Positions 18,127 to 26,259 of a stretch of DNA of 64,000 nt are shown here, piece after piece; within the stretch, counting starts at the first letter, position 1, and every line of letters begins with the position of its first letter. Both the position numbers and the translations under genes were made by a program. The stretch covers positions 7,234,028-7,298,027 of the forward strand of contig NZ_CP083582.1 of the NCBI RefSeq assembly GCF_020091585.1. The letters are read 5' to 3'. The stretch comes from Kovacikia minuta CCNUW1 (GTDB lineage: Bacteria > Cyanobacteriota > Cyanobacteriia > Leptolyngbyales > Leptolyngbyaceae). Under the pieces are notes generated by a model. It saw nothing but the letters and a program-made list of their open reading frames with translations. It made no database searches and was not told where the DNA came from.

Positions 18127-20898
18127 TCAATTGATAAATTCTGCTGATAGAAGGCACCCGGCTTTCTGGCCATCTAAAGGCTTAGAGAAGAAATAGCCCT
18201 GCCCACTTTCACAATGCAGTTCCCTTAAGCGAGCAAGCTGTTGAGCGGTTTCAACCCCCTCAGCCACAGCATCCATCCCTAAACTGCGCGCAAGCATAAT
18301 AACTGTACGAATAATTTCCAGCTTTTCAGTGTCCGTATCAACACTTTGAATAAATGAGCGATCGATTTTCAAAGTACTAACTGGAAAGCGATTGAGATAA
18401 CTTAGAGATGAATAACCTGTGCCAAAATCATCCATTGATAACTGAATTCCCAATGCTTGAAGCTGCAATAGACTGGCAGTGGTAGACTCTACGTTATCCA
18501 TCAGAATGCTTTCAGTAATTTCCAATTTCAAGCTTTTAGCATCCAACCCAGTCTCTTGTAGAATCTGTTGAATTTGTGGTGTGAAATTAGCTTGAGAGAA
18601 TTGCTTACCAGAAATATTGACACTAATCGTCAAGTGATCGGCGGCGGAAAATTCCTGTTGCCAGTAGCGCATTTGACGGCAAGCTTCCTGCAACACCCAG
18701 TTTCCCAGGGGAATTATCAACCCAGTCTCCTCCGCCACTGGAATAAACTCACCTGGAGCAACTAAACCGCGCTCTGGGTGGCACCAACGAACCAATGCTT
18801 CAAATCCAGTAATTTTTTGGCTTTCAAGGGACACGATCGGCTGGTAATGTAACTGAAATTCCTGGCGTTCCAACGCTCGGCGCAGGTCAGTCTCTAACTG
18901 CAAGAGGGCAACTGCCCGCACATGCATTGCCGTATCAAAAATTTGGTACTGGGCTTTGCCTTTTCCTTTAGCGTGGTACATTGCTGTATCCGCATCGCGT
19001 AGCAGGTCCTGGGGATTTTCATACCCTGTTGTGCTGAAGGCAATACCAACGCTTGTGCTGGCAAATATCTCGTGCTTACCCAAATTAAACGGAAGCATCA
19101 ACTCCTTTTGCAGACGCTCAGCAATTTGGGTCGCATAATGGCTATCTTGAATTCCTTCCAGCAAAATAGCAAATTCATCTCCGCCCAGACGCGCAATTAA
19201 ATCAGTGCGGCGCAGACAAGTTTCCAATCTGCGAGAAATCGCGATTAGAAGTTGATCACCCACCATATGCCCCAGGCTGTCGTTAATCACCTTGAACCGA
19301 TCCAGATCCAGGAATAGAACCGCAAATAAATAGCCTTCCTGTTGTTTGGTGCAGGCGATCGCATGTTCCAGGCGATCGGTAAAGAGGGCACGGTTGGCTA
19401 ATCCTGTTAATCCATCATGCAGTGCATCATGGATTAATTTCTCCTCAACCCGCTTACGTTCAGAAATATCACGGCAAACAATGACTCCCCCTTTTGGAAT
19501 GCCATTCTTATCTTTCAACGGTCTACCCGTCACCGTCACCCAGATCCCTTCTGTAGTCTGAGCATGGCACACAAACATTTCAACATCGGTTACCTCTTCT
19601 CCACGAATTGAGCGTTCTAAGGGTAAATCCCTGGCACTAAAAGGAGTGATCCGATCTGGGAGATAGAGATTCATCGTTTGTGAACAGTGATTTGCCACTA
19701 AATGGGTGGCTTGGCTGCCAAACATCCGTTCTGCCGCTGGATTAAAAACCAGGAAATTTCTGTTTTCATCAGCAACAATAACCGCATCGCCCATACTGTC
19801 GAGGATCGACTTTAAACTCTCTGAAATTTCCGTTTGTTTTAGTAAGGCAGCCTCAATCTGCTTGCGCTGGATGAACTGACCAATTTTGATGCCAATGTCG
19901 GTCATCATTTCTTGCAGACTGTCATCTGGCTGGCAGGATTTATGGCTGAAAAACTCAAGCACACCAATGACTTCAGTCCCATTTTGAATGGGTAGTCCGA
20001 AACCCCCCTGTAACCCCGCCGCGATCGCATGTAGCCTACGGGGTGAATTCAGATCGGCAGTAATATCCTCAACCCAAAGCGGTTCTCGCCCATGCCAAAC
20101 ACAACCCGCCAGACCAATCCCCAATGGCAACGTCAGCATCCGATTCAATGTCTCAAATTCCTTGAAGTGATCAGGAAACGCAGTCCATATTTCCTGACAC
20201 TTCAAAACTTTGGCGGCTGGGTCAACCATCCACAGTGCCCCCACCTGCCAATCTAATGCAGTACAAATCGCTTCCAAAAGTTTGACTGCTGCCTCGCTGA
20301 ATGTGGCAGATTCAGCCAGAATATGGGTGACGGTATAGAGGGCAGCCAATTTTCGGTTGGTTTTGCGAAGTTCTGCCCGTTGTGCGGTCAATTCATCCGT
20401 CAATTTTTTCGCATCCGAGAGGGCTGCATTTTGAGCCTGGAGTAAGAAAAGAAAGTCAACAACCGGATCATGAATCGCAAAATCGCTGAGTGTAATTCCG
20501 TAAGATTTGAGCGAGGCAATATCAGTCACCCAGGGAGAACATAGAAAAAAGATCGCCTCCGGGTTATTAACATAAACCATCTGCCCTTTAAGCTTCATGC
20601 CGTTGTGCAATGATTCCAGCAGAAACAGCGACTTAGATCGTTTCCGAATTTGATCAAATTCAATTCCAATGTTGGGGCGATCGATTCGGAAGTGCTGATC
20701 AAGCTGACTACCAATAACTAATTCAGGATAGATGTGTTGTAAAACCCCTCCAATTTGAAGAATTTCGTGGTTTCGGTCAAATACTAAGTGAAATGGAAAA
20801 ACCTCCGTAAATAAATTAGGGATTAACTTAAAGCAAGATAAAGATTGGATAGTTTTAGTGGTGGAAGGATCGGTTAAGGGAGGGGTTGCACCTGCCAT
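18127..20898 (-). CDS. HNOBA-GAF-PAS-GGDEF-EAL cyclic-di-GMP enzyme
   Basis: 923 residues. In order: HNOBA domain (~20-175, FPFHLVFDRNHEILQIGGVL), coiled linker, GAF (~190-345), PAS (~365-480), GGDEF (~490-650; RLGGDEFAIL intact, so cyclase active), and EAL (~660-915; FEALVRW, DDFGTGYSSLSYLNRFP intact, so phosphodiesterase may be active). It should make and/or break cyclic-di-GMP in response to the H-NOX protein encoded downstream. The start ATG 20898 has AGGAGA upstream. The gene is in line with the oxidase cluster upstream (95-base gap). Confidence 0.92.
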   Translation of the reverse strand: MAGATPPLTDPSTTKTIQSLSCFKLIPNLFTEVFPFHLVFDRNHEILQIGGVLQHIYPELVIGSQLDQHFRIDRPNIGIEFDQIRKRSKSLFLLESLHNGMKLKGQMVYVNNPEAIFFLCSPWVTDIASLKSYGITLSDFAIHDPVVDFLFLLQAQNAALSDAKKLTDELTAQRAELRKTNRKLAALYTVTHILAESATFSEAAVKLLEAICTALDWQVGALWMVDPAAKVLKCQEIWTAFPDHFKEFETLNRMLTLPLGIGLAGCVWHGREPLWVEDITADLNSPRRLHAIAAGLQGGFGLPIQNGTEVIGVLEFFSHKSCQPDDSLQEMMTDIGIKIGQFIQRKQIEAALLKQTEISESLKSILDSMGDAVIVADENRNFLVFNPAAERMFGSQATHLVANHCSQTMNLYLPDRITPFSARDLPLERSIRGEEVTDVEMFVCHAQTTEGIWVTVTGRPLKDKNGIPKGGVIVCRDISERKRVEEKLIHDALHDGLTGLANRALFTDRLEHAIACTKQQEGYLFAVLFLDLDRFKVINDSLGHMVGDQLLIAISRRLETCLRRTDLIARLGGDEFAILLEGIQDSHYATQIAERLQKELMLPFNLGKHEIFASTSVGIAFSTTGYENPQDLLRDADTAMYHAKGKGKAQYQIFDTAMHVRAVALLQLETDLRRALERQEFQLHYQPIVSLESQKITGFEALVRWCHPERGLVAPGEFIPVAEETGLIIPLGNWVLQEACRQMRYWQQEFSAADHLTISVNISGKQFSQANFTPQIQQILQETGLDAKSLKLEITESILMDNVESTTASLLQLQALGIQLSMDDFGTGYSSLSYLNRFPVSTLKIDRSFIQSVDTDTEKLEIIRTVIMLARSLGMDAVAEGVETAQQLARLRELHCESGQGYFFSKPLDGQKAGCLLSAEFIN

Positions 20899-20993
20899 TT
20901 TTCTCCTGCATACCGTCTACAGCATGATTGAGAGGTTACTTGAGAAGCAAAGTTTTCTAGGGAGGCGATCGTACTGGAAGCATGACACCATCA

Positions 20994-21722
20994 CTAAGCT
21001 GAAACAAGCTGAAGGGGAAGGGTGAGATAAGCACGGGCAGAGGTCTGGCGTAGAATGCCATCGAAGAAGCGAACCCGGGCATTCATCGCATCCAGAATCG
21101 CCCGATTAACATCCATTGCTGCCTCAGTTGTGTTAATCCGGGGTTCGATTAAAGCGGCTAGATGGGCTGCATGGCTGTCATCCACATCAATGTGAACATC
21201 GAAGAAGATGAGTGCTTCTTTGGGCAGGAAAGTTGCTCCTACAATGCCCTGCTGAATCTGGGTGTAGAGGGTGCGAACAATCCCTTCTGATGCAAAACAA
21301 ACGGCTCCAAGGGCTGCCAAATAGTTGTATTGATGGGGTAAGTTCAGATAGGTGTCAATTAAATGGCGAGTTTCTGGTTCAGTTGGCAATGCTGCCAGGG
21401 TCTCGTCATCAATCCCCAGAGCACGGGTAAATTGGCGGAATAATTCAGGATGGGCAAGGGTTGAGTTACCCTGTCCCATTTCATCAAACAAATTCTCTAG
21501 AATTACAAGCTGTGCCTGTTCATCGGGACAACAGGATAGGATGCCAGCCAGAATCCGATTAAACTCCTTTGAAAACTTATACATCTGCACCGCTAACACC
21601 TGCACCTCTGCCAGGGAAAGCTGGGTTGTGCGACAACGAGTCAGGAACTCATGATTCCACAGAGGGTGGTTGGCAGTTACCTCGTGGAGGGTTTGCATAA
21701 CGGAAGAGGAGGGTGGTTTCAT
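20994..21722 (-). CDS. Haem-oxygenase-like di-iron oxidase (HDO superfamily)
   Basis: 242 residues, all helical. Candidate iron ligands follow the HDO pattern: Glu81 and His91 in ENLFDEMGQGNSTLAHPELF, Glu146 in CFASEGIVRTLY, and His177, Asp181, His184 in FDVHIDVDDSHAAHL. Members (UndA, BesC, SznF, CADD) use two irons and O2 to oxidise amine or fatty acid substrates. The start ATG overlaps the TGA of the methyltransferase gene (ATGA), implying translational coupling. Substrate unknown; a TenA/PqqC-like non-oxidase role is the alternative, but the ligand set favours HDO. Confidence 0.8.
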   Translation of the reverse strand: MKPPSSSVMQTLHEVTANHPLWNHEFLTRCRTTQLSLAEVQVLAVQMYKFSKEFNRILAGILSCCPDEQAQLVILENLFDEMGQGNSTLAHPELFRQFTRALGIDDETLAALPTEPETRHLIDTYLNLPHQYNYLAALGAVCFASEGIVRTLYTQIQQGIVGATFLPKEALIFFDVHIDVDDSHAAHLAALIEPRINTTEAAMDVNRAILDAMNARVRFFDGILRQTSARAYLTLPLQLVSA

Positions 21723-22486
21723 CGGGACACCTGCATCGCTAAATGAAGTGGATAGTCAACAAGCGGCTTGAAGAATGTTTCGTCAAGCTCTACATGGTCT
21801 GATTGCACCCGGAGTTCTTGCAGGATTGGCATGGTATTAAATCCAGCCACCCTTAAAGCATCGAAGTAGTCTTCTAAGGTTTTGTGGACAAGCTGCACAT
21901 CTAGCCAGGAGCCATCACGTTTCCAAATGCGTCCGGGAAATTGACGATCGCGTTGGCTAAAGTAGCCAGCCCCTTCTACCTGAAAATAGAAGGGATATTC
22001 TGCCTGGCGCATGTAGGGAAAGGCGGGATGGGGAACGCTGAAAATGAATCGCCCACCAGGATGAAGAATCCGGGCGACTTCTGCCATGCACTGCTGCGTT
22101 TGCTCAATGGTCAGGTAGTTGAATAGGAAGACTGCAACCACCAAATCCAGTTGGCGATCGCCAATTTGGGATAAGTCGGTAGCACAGCCAACTTCGTAGT
22201 GAATGCCCAGGCAATCTTGGGACTCCTGCGTTTGAGCAGCGGCAATCATACCATCCGACAGATCAATTCCAAGCACTTCCCTGGCTCCCCGACGGCGTAG
22301 CTCTCGGCTACAATAGCCTTCACCGCAACCCAGATCGAGAACGCGCAGTCCGGCAATTGGCTCACACAATGCCAAAATTGCAGGACGCGCTGTAAAGTCT
22401 GATAGGGAGCTAGGCTCTTCCCGCACCCACTTTGTTGCTGTATCGTTGTATAAATCCCTGGTGGAATGGGTATGAATTAACATCAT
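21719..22486 (-). CDS. Class I SAM-dependent methyltransferase
   Basis: 255 residues. Motif I VLDLGCGEGYCSRELRRRG (from about residue 49), the acidic residue in GIDLSDGMI, and the post-motif region LVVAVFLFNYLT show a Rossmann methyltransferase. The C-terminal part (HPGGRFIFSVPHPAFPYMRQ, later WLDVQLVHKTLEDYFDALRVAGF) is typical of small-molecule methyltransferases (Methyltransf_11/25). It lies between the Fe/2OG-like oxygenase (upstream, 152 bases) and the di-iron oxidase (overlapping 4 bases), so it probably methylates an intermediate of the same pathway. Confidence 0.88.
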   Translation of the reverse strand: MMLIHTHSTRDLYNDTATKWVREEPSSLSDFTARPAILALCEPIAGLRVLDLGCGEGYCSRELRRRGAREVLGIDLSDGMIAAAQTQESQDCLGIHYEVGCATDLSQIGDRQLDLVVAVFLFNYLTIEQTQQCMAEVARILHPGGRFIFSVPHPAFPYMRQAEYPFYFQVEGAGYFSQRDRQFPGRIWKRDGSWLDVQLVHKTLEDYFDALRVAGFNTMPILQELRVQSDHVELDETFFKPLVDYPLHLAMQVSR

Positions 22487-22638
22487 GTTGCGTAGAATTT
22501 AGAACAAGTAACACCGGAAATTTTCCGGGTGAATTGAGGGGCAGCAGGTCATGACAGGAAGGGGATGTCAAGTTTGATCAACTCAACCCAACCGAAAAAA
22601 TTGTTCTGGAAAAAGATGCATCCAGATGATAGAGGGGG

Positions 22639-23634
22639 TCAAAATACCTGGACGGTTCGATAATCCCTGGTATAGAGAGGCACTGCTCCTGGATTGGCTT
22701 TTCTGGCTCTGGCTTCTTCGACAGACTCATCGAACACAATCAGAGTATCTGAACCAACTTGCAGCCAGTCTTCATAGGGCACGCTCATATCTGCTTCAAC
22801 TCCACCACTGCTGGGAGGAACCATCGCTCGATAGGCTTCGTTAAACTTACGGCGAAAACGAAAGTCAACGGAAACTCGCACACCTTCAGAAACCCGTCTT
22901 ACCGTTTGGTGGAGTCCACGGGCATCATTGAAGTACATCGTGCCATGTTGTAATTGGGCATTGTCATAGGACACCACCATTGGAATGTCCCGCCCTTCGT
23001 TGAAATCTGACATTACGCGCATTGCGGGTAATTCCATCTCACGGGGCATTTCTCCTGCTTCAATGGTGATATTTTCGATATCTCCGAAGAGGGGCAGTAC
23101 AACGACTGTTGCATCGGGTGCGACACCTGCCCAGACATCACTATGCCGTTTGGTGCTGGTAAACGGCAACTGCAATGCATCGGGGTTCATTTTGCCAAAG
23201 ACAATACGGAGGTTAACGGGTAGATCCACGGCATCGATCAAATCATTGGCTCCTAATTGGCGAAAAGCGTTGGCAACGCTTTTCTGGAATAGATTGAATT
23301 CCAGGATATGTTCGCGTTTGGGCATCAGTAGCCCAGTCCCCATGTAGTTAGGCAGGCTGCCTCTGGTTTCCAGAAGGCGGGTCAGCAGTTCTGCTTCAGA
23401 TAGGGTGACTGAGCTGTTGAGGCAGGCTGAGATATATCCTGCGGCAGCAATCTGGATTTGACGAAACAGTTCTGGCCTCAAGGTATGTTCAAATAGCAAC
23501 CGATAATCGTGGCGTGTGGCAATTTTAGATGCCAGTTCATTAAACAGTTGATCACCTAACTGAGAGAATGCGATCGCCTCTTCACCTGTAAATTGCTGAG
23601 CTAATTGTGCTCGTTCTATTAGTCCTTCAACCAT
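22639..23634 (-). CDS. Putative Fe(II)/2-oxoglutarate-dependent oxygenase
   Basis: 331 residues. No close family is recognised, but the C-terminal half has a double-stranded beta-helix oxygenase pattern: His164-x-Asp166 (TKRHSDVWAG), a VVVLPLFGDIEN strand, LQHGTMYFND, then His242 (GLHQTVRRVSEG) and an Arg in RVSVDFRFR (Arg253 or Arg259) that could hold 2-oxoglutarate. The N-terminal half is helical. The start ATG 23634 has a strong AGGAGG eight bases ahead. It leads the three-gene cassette. The alternative is a cupin-like enzyme of other chemistry. Confidence 0.6.
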   Translation of the reverse strand: MVEGLIERAQLAQQFTGEEAIAFSQLGDQLFNELASKIATRHDYRLLFEHTLRPELFRQIQIAAAGYISACLNSSVTLSEAELLTRLLETRGSLPNYMGTGLLMPKREHILEFNLFQKSVANAFRQLGANDLIDAVDLPVNLRIVFGKMNPDALQLPFTSTKRHSDVWAGVAPDATVVVLPLFGDIENITIEAGEMPREMELPAMRVMSDFNEGRDIPMVVSYDNAQLQHGTMYFNDARGLHQTVRRVSEGVRVSVDFRFRRKFNEAYRAMVPPSSGGVEADMSVPYEDWLQVGSDTLIVFDESVEEARARKANPGAVPLYTRDYRTVQVF

Positions 23635-23726
23635 TCCTGCCTCCTAAGTTTTTACAATTGGCGATCGTTTTCGTTATTTATCTGGTTGTAACAAAGCCAA
23701 CTTTCATAACGGAACTGCGCTTCATC

Positions 23727-24064
23727 TATAGCAGTCCTAAATCAGCTGTGAGATTGAGGAGCTTTGTGGGCAAGGATTCCAATGGAATCCTTGCCCACAA
23801 TTCATTTAGGATCGCGATATGCATTAGGTAATTGATGCATAACCTCAAACTGGTTTTTAATTGATAACCATTCGTTTGAGCTTTGTTCCTATTCCAATCT
23901 GTTTAATAGACTGTTTGATCAACATTTATTGGTGAATGTAGCAAACCTACTTGAATTATGAAAATGCCTTGCCATCAACAGTCCGTTATCAGTTTTTTAC
24001 TGACTGCTAATTGCTGGTTGCTAAGTCATTAAGCCTCGCTCTCAATTAATTTGGGACTGCTATA
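23727..24064. repeat. MITE-like repeat with 16 bp terminal inverted repeats
   Basis: The left end TATAGCAGTCCTAAAT (23727-23742) is the inverse of the right end (24049-24064) with one mismatch, and both ends are flanked by TA, the target used by IS630/mariner elements. The 338-base interior has no transposase frame. Near the left end lies a 17-base perfect inverted repeat with one central base (23765-23799, arm TGTGGGCAAGGATTCCA), itself enclosed by TCCTAAAT/ATTTAGGA at 23735 and 23804. It is probably a non-autonomous element, or two nested palindromic repeats. Confidence 0.5.
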
Positions 24065-24961
24065 AATTTGTTCTAACAGTAATATTTTTCTAATTCAATT
24101 GTTGAAAATACAGAGGTAGAGTTATGAGTTCCAAACCTCTGTTGGTTTTGATTGATTCCTTGTAAGATGCTCTAGGTGTGCTTTTGGAAAAGAGTGAATG
24201 GCTTGATGGTGAGAATTTAAACTGTGTTGGTATTACAGCTTCAAACAAAATGCACCTATCTTTATGCAGGGTTTGTTGAGTCACTCCGTAGATTTAATGA
24301 ATCAAATCTATGTTCTGTCAGCTATCCTGAGGAGAAAATTTCAGCTATTTAACTGAGCGTAAATAGAATTCAGCTATCTGGCGGAGCTTGTTTAAGATAC
24401 AGTTCTCATCAAATCCGGTTCATTCATGGTTGCGCCGTAGGTAGGGCATGCCTGTGCCCTCCAATAAAGAGGAATCATTGAGGCAGGTCTTTCCAGAACC
24501 GACGAATGGGATGAATTGCTGCCTCGGAGTTTCCAATCTTATCCGGAGCTTTATAGAAGTTGGCTTTTGATAAAGCAAGTGTAAACAAGCACTCAATTCC
24601 TGTCATTCTTCCTGACTCAGCCAATCCAACAGGAATAGAGGAATGGTAGATGCACCCTGATCTAAATCCCTGGCAGTTATGCTGGGGATTTTCTCTTTGT
24701 AGCCATACAACGAAGTTGCGGACTAATCTAACAAGCATTCAGGTTTCGCCGCGCCCAATCTTTGACGGCTGAAGGTTGAACGAAATTGAAACCTGGTCAA
24801 TTTGTCCTTGATCTAGATTGCAAATCCTCAGAAGGTTGAGGATTCCTGGCTGTTCTTCAAAAATGTTTGGGCGTGCTATTTAGGAGCACGCGATATGCCT
24901 GTTCCTGCTGCACACTCTTCTAACTCTGCTAAAATAAGCATCTAGCTTAGTTTTTAGCTAA
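24065..24961. other. Gene-poor stretch upstream of tRNA-Pro
   Basis: About 900 bases. Frames here are short and have no protein-like character that I can defend; the longest, on the minus strand at 24475-24738 (87 codons), lacks family resemblance or a ribosome binding site. The end (24901-24961) must hold the tRNA promoter. Confidence 0.5.
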
Positions 24962-25035
24962 CGGGATGTGGCGCAGCTTGGTAGCGCACTTCGTTCGGGA
25001 CGAAGGGGCCGCTGGTTCGAATCCAGTCATCCCGA
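24962..25035 (+). tRNA. tRNA-Pro (anticodon CGG)
   Basis: A complete 74-base cloverleaf without encoded CCA: acceptor CGGGATG/CATCCCG, D stem GCGC/GCGC, anticodon stem CTTCG/CGAAG with loop TTCGGGA (CGG at 24996-24998), five-base variable loop, T arm GCTGG TTCGAAT CCAGT, discriminator A. The part from 24994 onward also exists at 43504-43546, so this copy is the hybrid left junction of an integrated element: 5' half from the host, 3' half supplied by the element. Confidence 0.97.
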
Positions 25036-25036
25036 T
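24994..25036 (+). repeat. attL: 43 bp direct repeat in tRNA-Pro
   Basis: Bases 24994-25036, from the anticodon loop through the tRNA 3' end and one base beyond, are identical to 43504-43546. The strand exchange must lie within this block; tyrosine integrases of this type usually cut in the anticodon or T loop. Confidence 0.95.
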
Positions 25037-25047
25037 AGTTTTCCAGA

Positions 25048-25075
25048 AGCCTTACAGGGTAAAACTTGTAGGGCT
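25048..25075 (+). terminator. Rho-independent terminator for tRNA-Pro, inside the element
   Basis: Hairpin arms AGCCTTACA and TGTAGGGCT (one wobble) are followed by TTTGTCATTTTTT. It lies 13 bases after the tRNA and belongs to element DNA, so the element brings its own stop for the tRNA transcript. Confidence 0.65.
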
Positions 25076-25109
25076 TTTGTCATTTTTTGGCTATATTGGC
25101 GTTTTCAAA

Positions 25110-25132
25110 GTTGCTGTGTCAGATCTGTGTCA
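25110..25132 (+). promoter_or_regulatory. Candidate integrase arm-type sites (left)
   Basis: GTTGCTGTGTCAGATCT (25110-25126) is a perfect 17 bp inverse of 43432-43448 at the other end, and a second TGTGTCA follows at 25126. In the excised circle these sites would flank the core, as the P and P' arm sites of tyrosine integrases do. Confidence 0.5.
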
Positions 25133-25193
25133 AAAAAAATCATAGGTAATCACACGGTTTTTTTCTGTAAGTATTTATGCTCGTTTGTTAACC

Positions 25194-25237
25194 CCCGAAC
25201 GAAGTGCGCTACCAAGCCGCGCCACATCCCGTTAGCT
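25194..25237 (-). repeat. Inverted copy of the tRNA-Pro 5' half
   Basis: 44 bases that are the reverse complement of 24956-24999 with one mismatch (25218, opposite the D-loop base 24975). It includes six bases upstream of the tRNA, the whole acceptor 5' strand, D arm, anticodon stem 5' side and anticodon. With the tRNA it forms a 44 bp inverted repeat enclosing about 194 bases that contain the attL core and arm sites. Confidence 0.9.
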
Positions 25238-25320
25238 TACGGCTTTGTCTCAAAACGAGTCTTGATTGTCTCAAAAATGCTAGAATAGCGGTAGAATCGT
25301 TCATTTTTGAGATAAAACGT

Positions 25321-25605
25321 ATGAATTTAGATAATCTAAGGACTTTTAACCCTGATTTCGACCCGAAAACGTTTGATCGGATGCCTCATCCCAAAACTCA
25401 CCTGTTTGATCCTGCTAAGTTCACAACCCCAGATTTGCACCAATCAGCAGAACAGGACGCGAGAGAACTGATCAGATCTGAACTGTCTAAGAAAGCAGGT
25501 GGAAAAGCTGTTTATTCTCAGTCTGAGCTACTTTACACAAAAGGTAGTGTTAGAGGCACTGAAATTTTTAACGCTATTTCGTCAGGTGAAGCTGTAGTGC
25601 GATGA
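25321..25605 (+). CDS. Element hypothetical protein (94 aa)
   Basis: 94 residues from ATG 25321; the frame is open further upstream through the inverted tRNA copy, but that part is not protein-like. The N-terminus is rich in Asp/Phe/Pro (NPDFDPKTFDRMPHPKTHLFDP), followed by a helical part (AEQDARELIRSELSKKAGGKA). Not recognised. Its stop overlaps the start of the HTH gene by four bases, making it the first gene of a four-gene left-end operon. Confidence 0.6.
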   Translation: MNLDNLRTFNPDFDPKTFDRMPHPKTHLFDPAKFTTPDLHQSAEQDARELIRSELSKKAGGKAVYSQSELLYTKGSVRGTEIFNAISSGEAVVR

Positions 25606-26012
25606 CGGTCATAACTACCACTGCTAGCCCGTTAGAGTCACCTGAAAAAGTTGGTCTAACCTCAAGACAGGTTCAGGCTGCTTGTTATTTGGTGCAAGGG
25701 TATTCCTGGAAAGAATCGGCTGAGAAATCAGGCTGTAGCTTTGCTAGTGTCAAGCGATGGCACACTGACCCAGCTTTTAGACAGTACATCGCAGAAGGGC
25801 AGCGACAGGCTTTCATGGAGTCCTGTAACAAGCTCAGTGCTGGTTGCTCCCTAGCAGTCGATGTGCTGACTGACATCATGAGAAATTCAGACAGTGATTC
25901 TATCCGCTGTAGAGCCGCTGAGATCACCCTAAACACCGCTGTGAAGGTTGCTGAGATGTCAGCACTAACCGAACGGATCGCACAGTTGGAGGCGCTGTTA
26001 AATGAGTCTTAA
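25602..26012 (+). CDS. HTH protein resembling phage terminase small subunit
   Basis: 136 residues. Residues ~18-70 read as a helix-turn-helix of the kind at the N-terminus of terminase small subunits and phBC6A51-type proteins: LTSRQVQAACYLVQGYSWKESAEKSGCSFASVKRWHTDPAFRQYI. The C-terminal part is helical with an oligomerisation-like coil (ALTERIAQLEALL). Satellites of the PICI type use their own TerS to divert helper capsids, which would make this a candidate packaging gene. A simple transcription regulator is the alternative. Confidence 0.6.
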   Translation: MTVITTTASPLESPEKVGLTSRQVQAACYLVQGYSWKESAEKSGCSFASVKRWHTDPAFRQYIAEGQRQAFMESCNKLSAGCSLAVDVLTDIMRNSDSDSIRCRAAEITLNTAVKVAEMSALTERIAQLEALLNES

Positions 26013-26247
26013 CGCACGTCTCAAAAGACTAGAAGCGATCGCAGCTTCTAGACAGCAACAGCAGGACTCACAAACGATTCAACAGCGAATTGACTCGCTC
26101 AAAGATGTGCCTTATGAGCAACTGTTAGCAGAGTATGAGCAATTCAAAAATGCCCCCAGAGATCCCGAAATTGCCGCAAAACTGGACGGCATGACCATCG
26201 ATGATCTGATCCGTCATTACTTTGAACTTTGTCACAACCCGAACTAA
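26002..26247 (+). CDS. Element hypothetical protein (81 aa), helical
   Basis: 81 residues starting within the end of the HTH gene (11-base overlap), which implies coupling. The first 45 residues are a strong coiled coil (LNARLKRLEAIAASRQQQQDS), followed by a short acidic helical part. Not recognised; possibly a partner of the HTH protein. Confidence 0.6.
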   Translation: MSLNARLKRLEAIAASRQQQQDSQTIQQRIDSLKDVPYEQLLAEYEQFKNAPRDPEIAAKLDGMTIDDLIRHYFELCHNPN

Positions 26248-26259
26248 GGACTAAAAAAC

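Noticed and set aside
24475..24738. Minus-strand frame of 87 codons
   Set aside because: No ribosome binding site, no family resemblance, and odd residue use; kept only as a remark in the intergenic entry.
24968..25288. Plus-strand frame of 106 codons running through tRNA-Pro
   Set aside because: The start is the tRNA sequence itself, a well-known source of false frames, and the rest is not protein-like.
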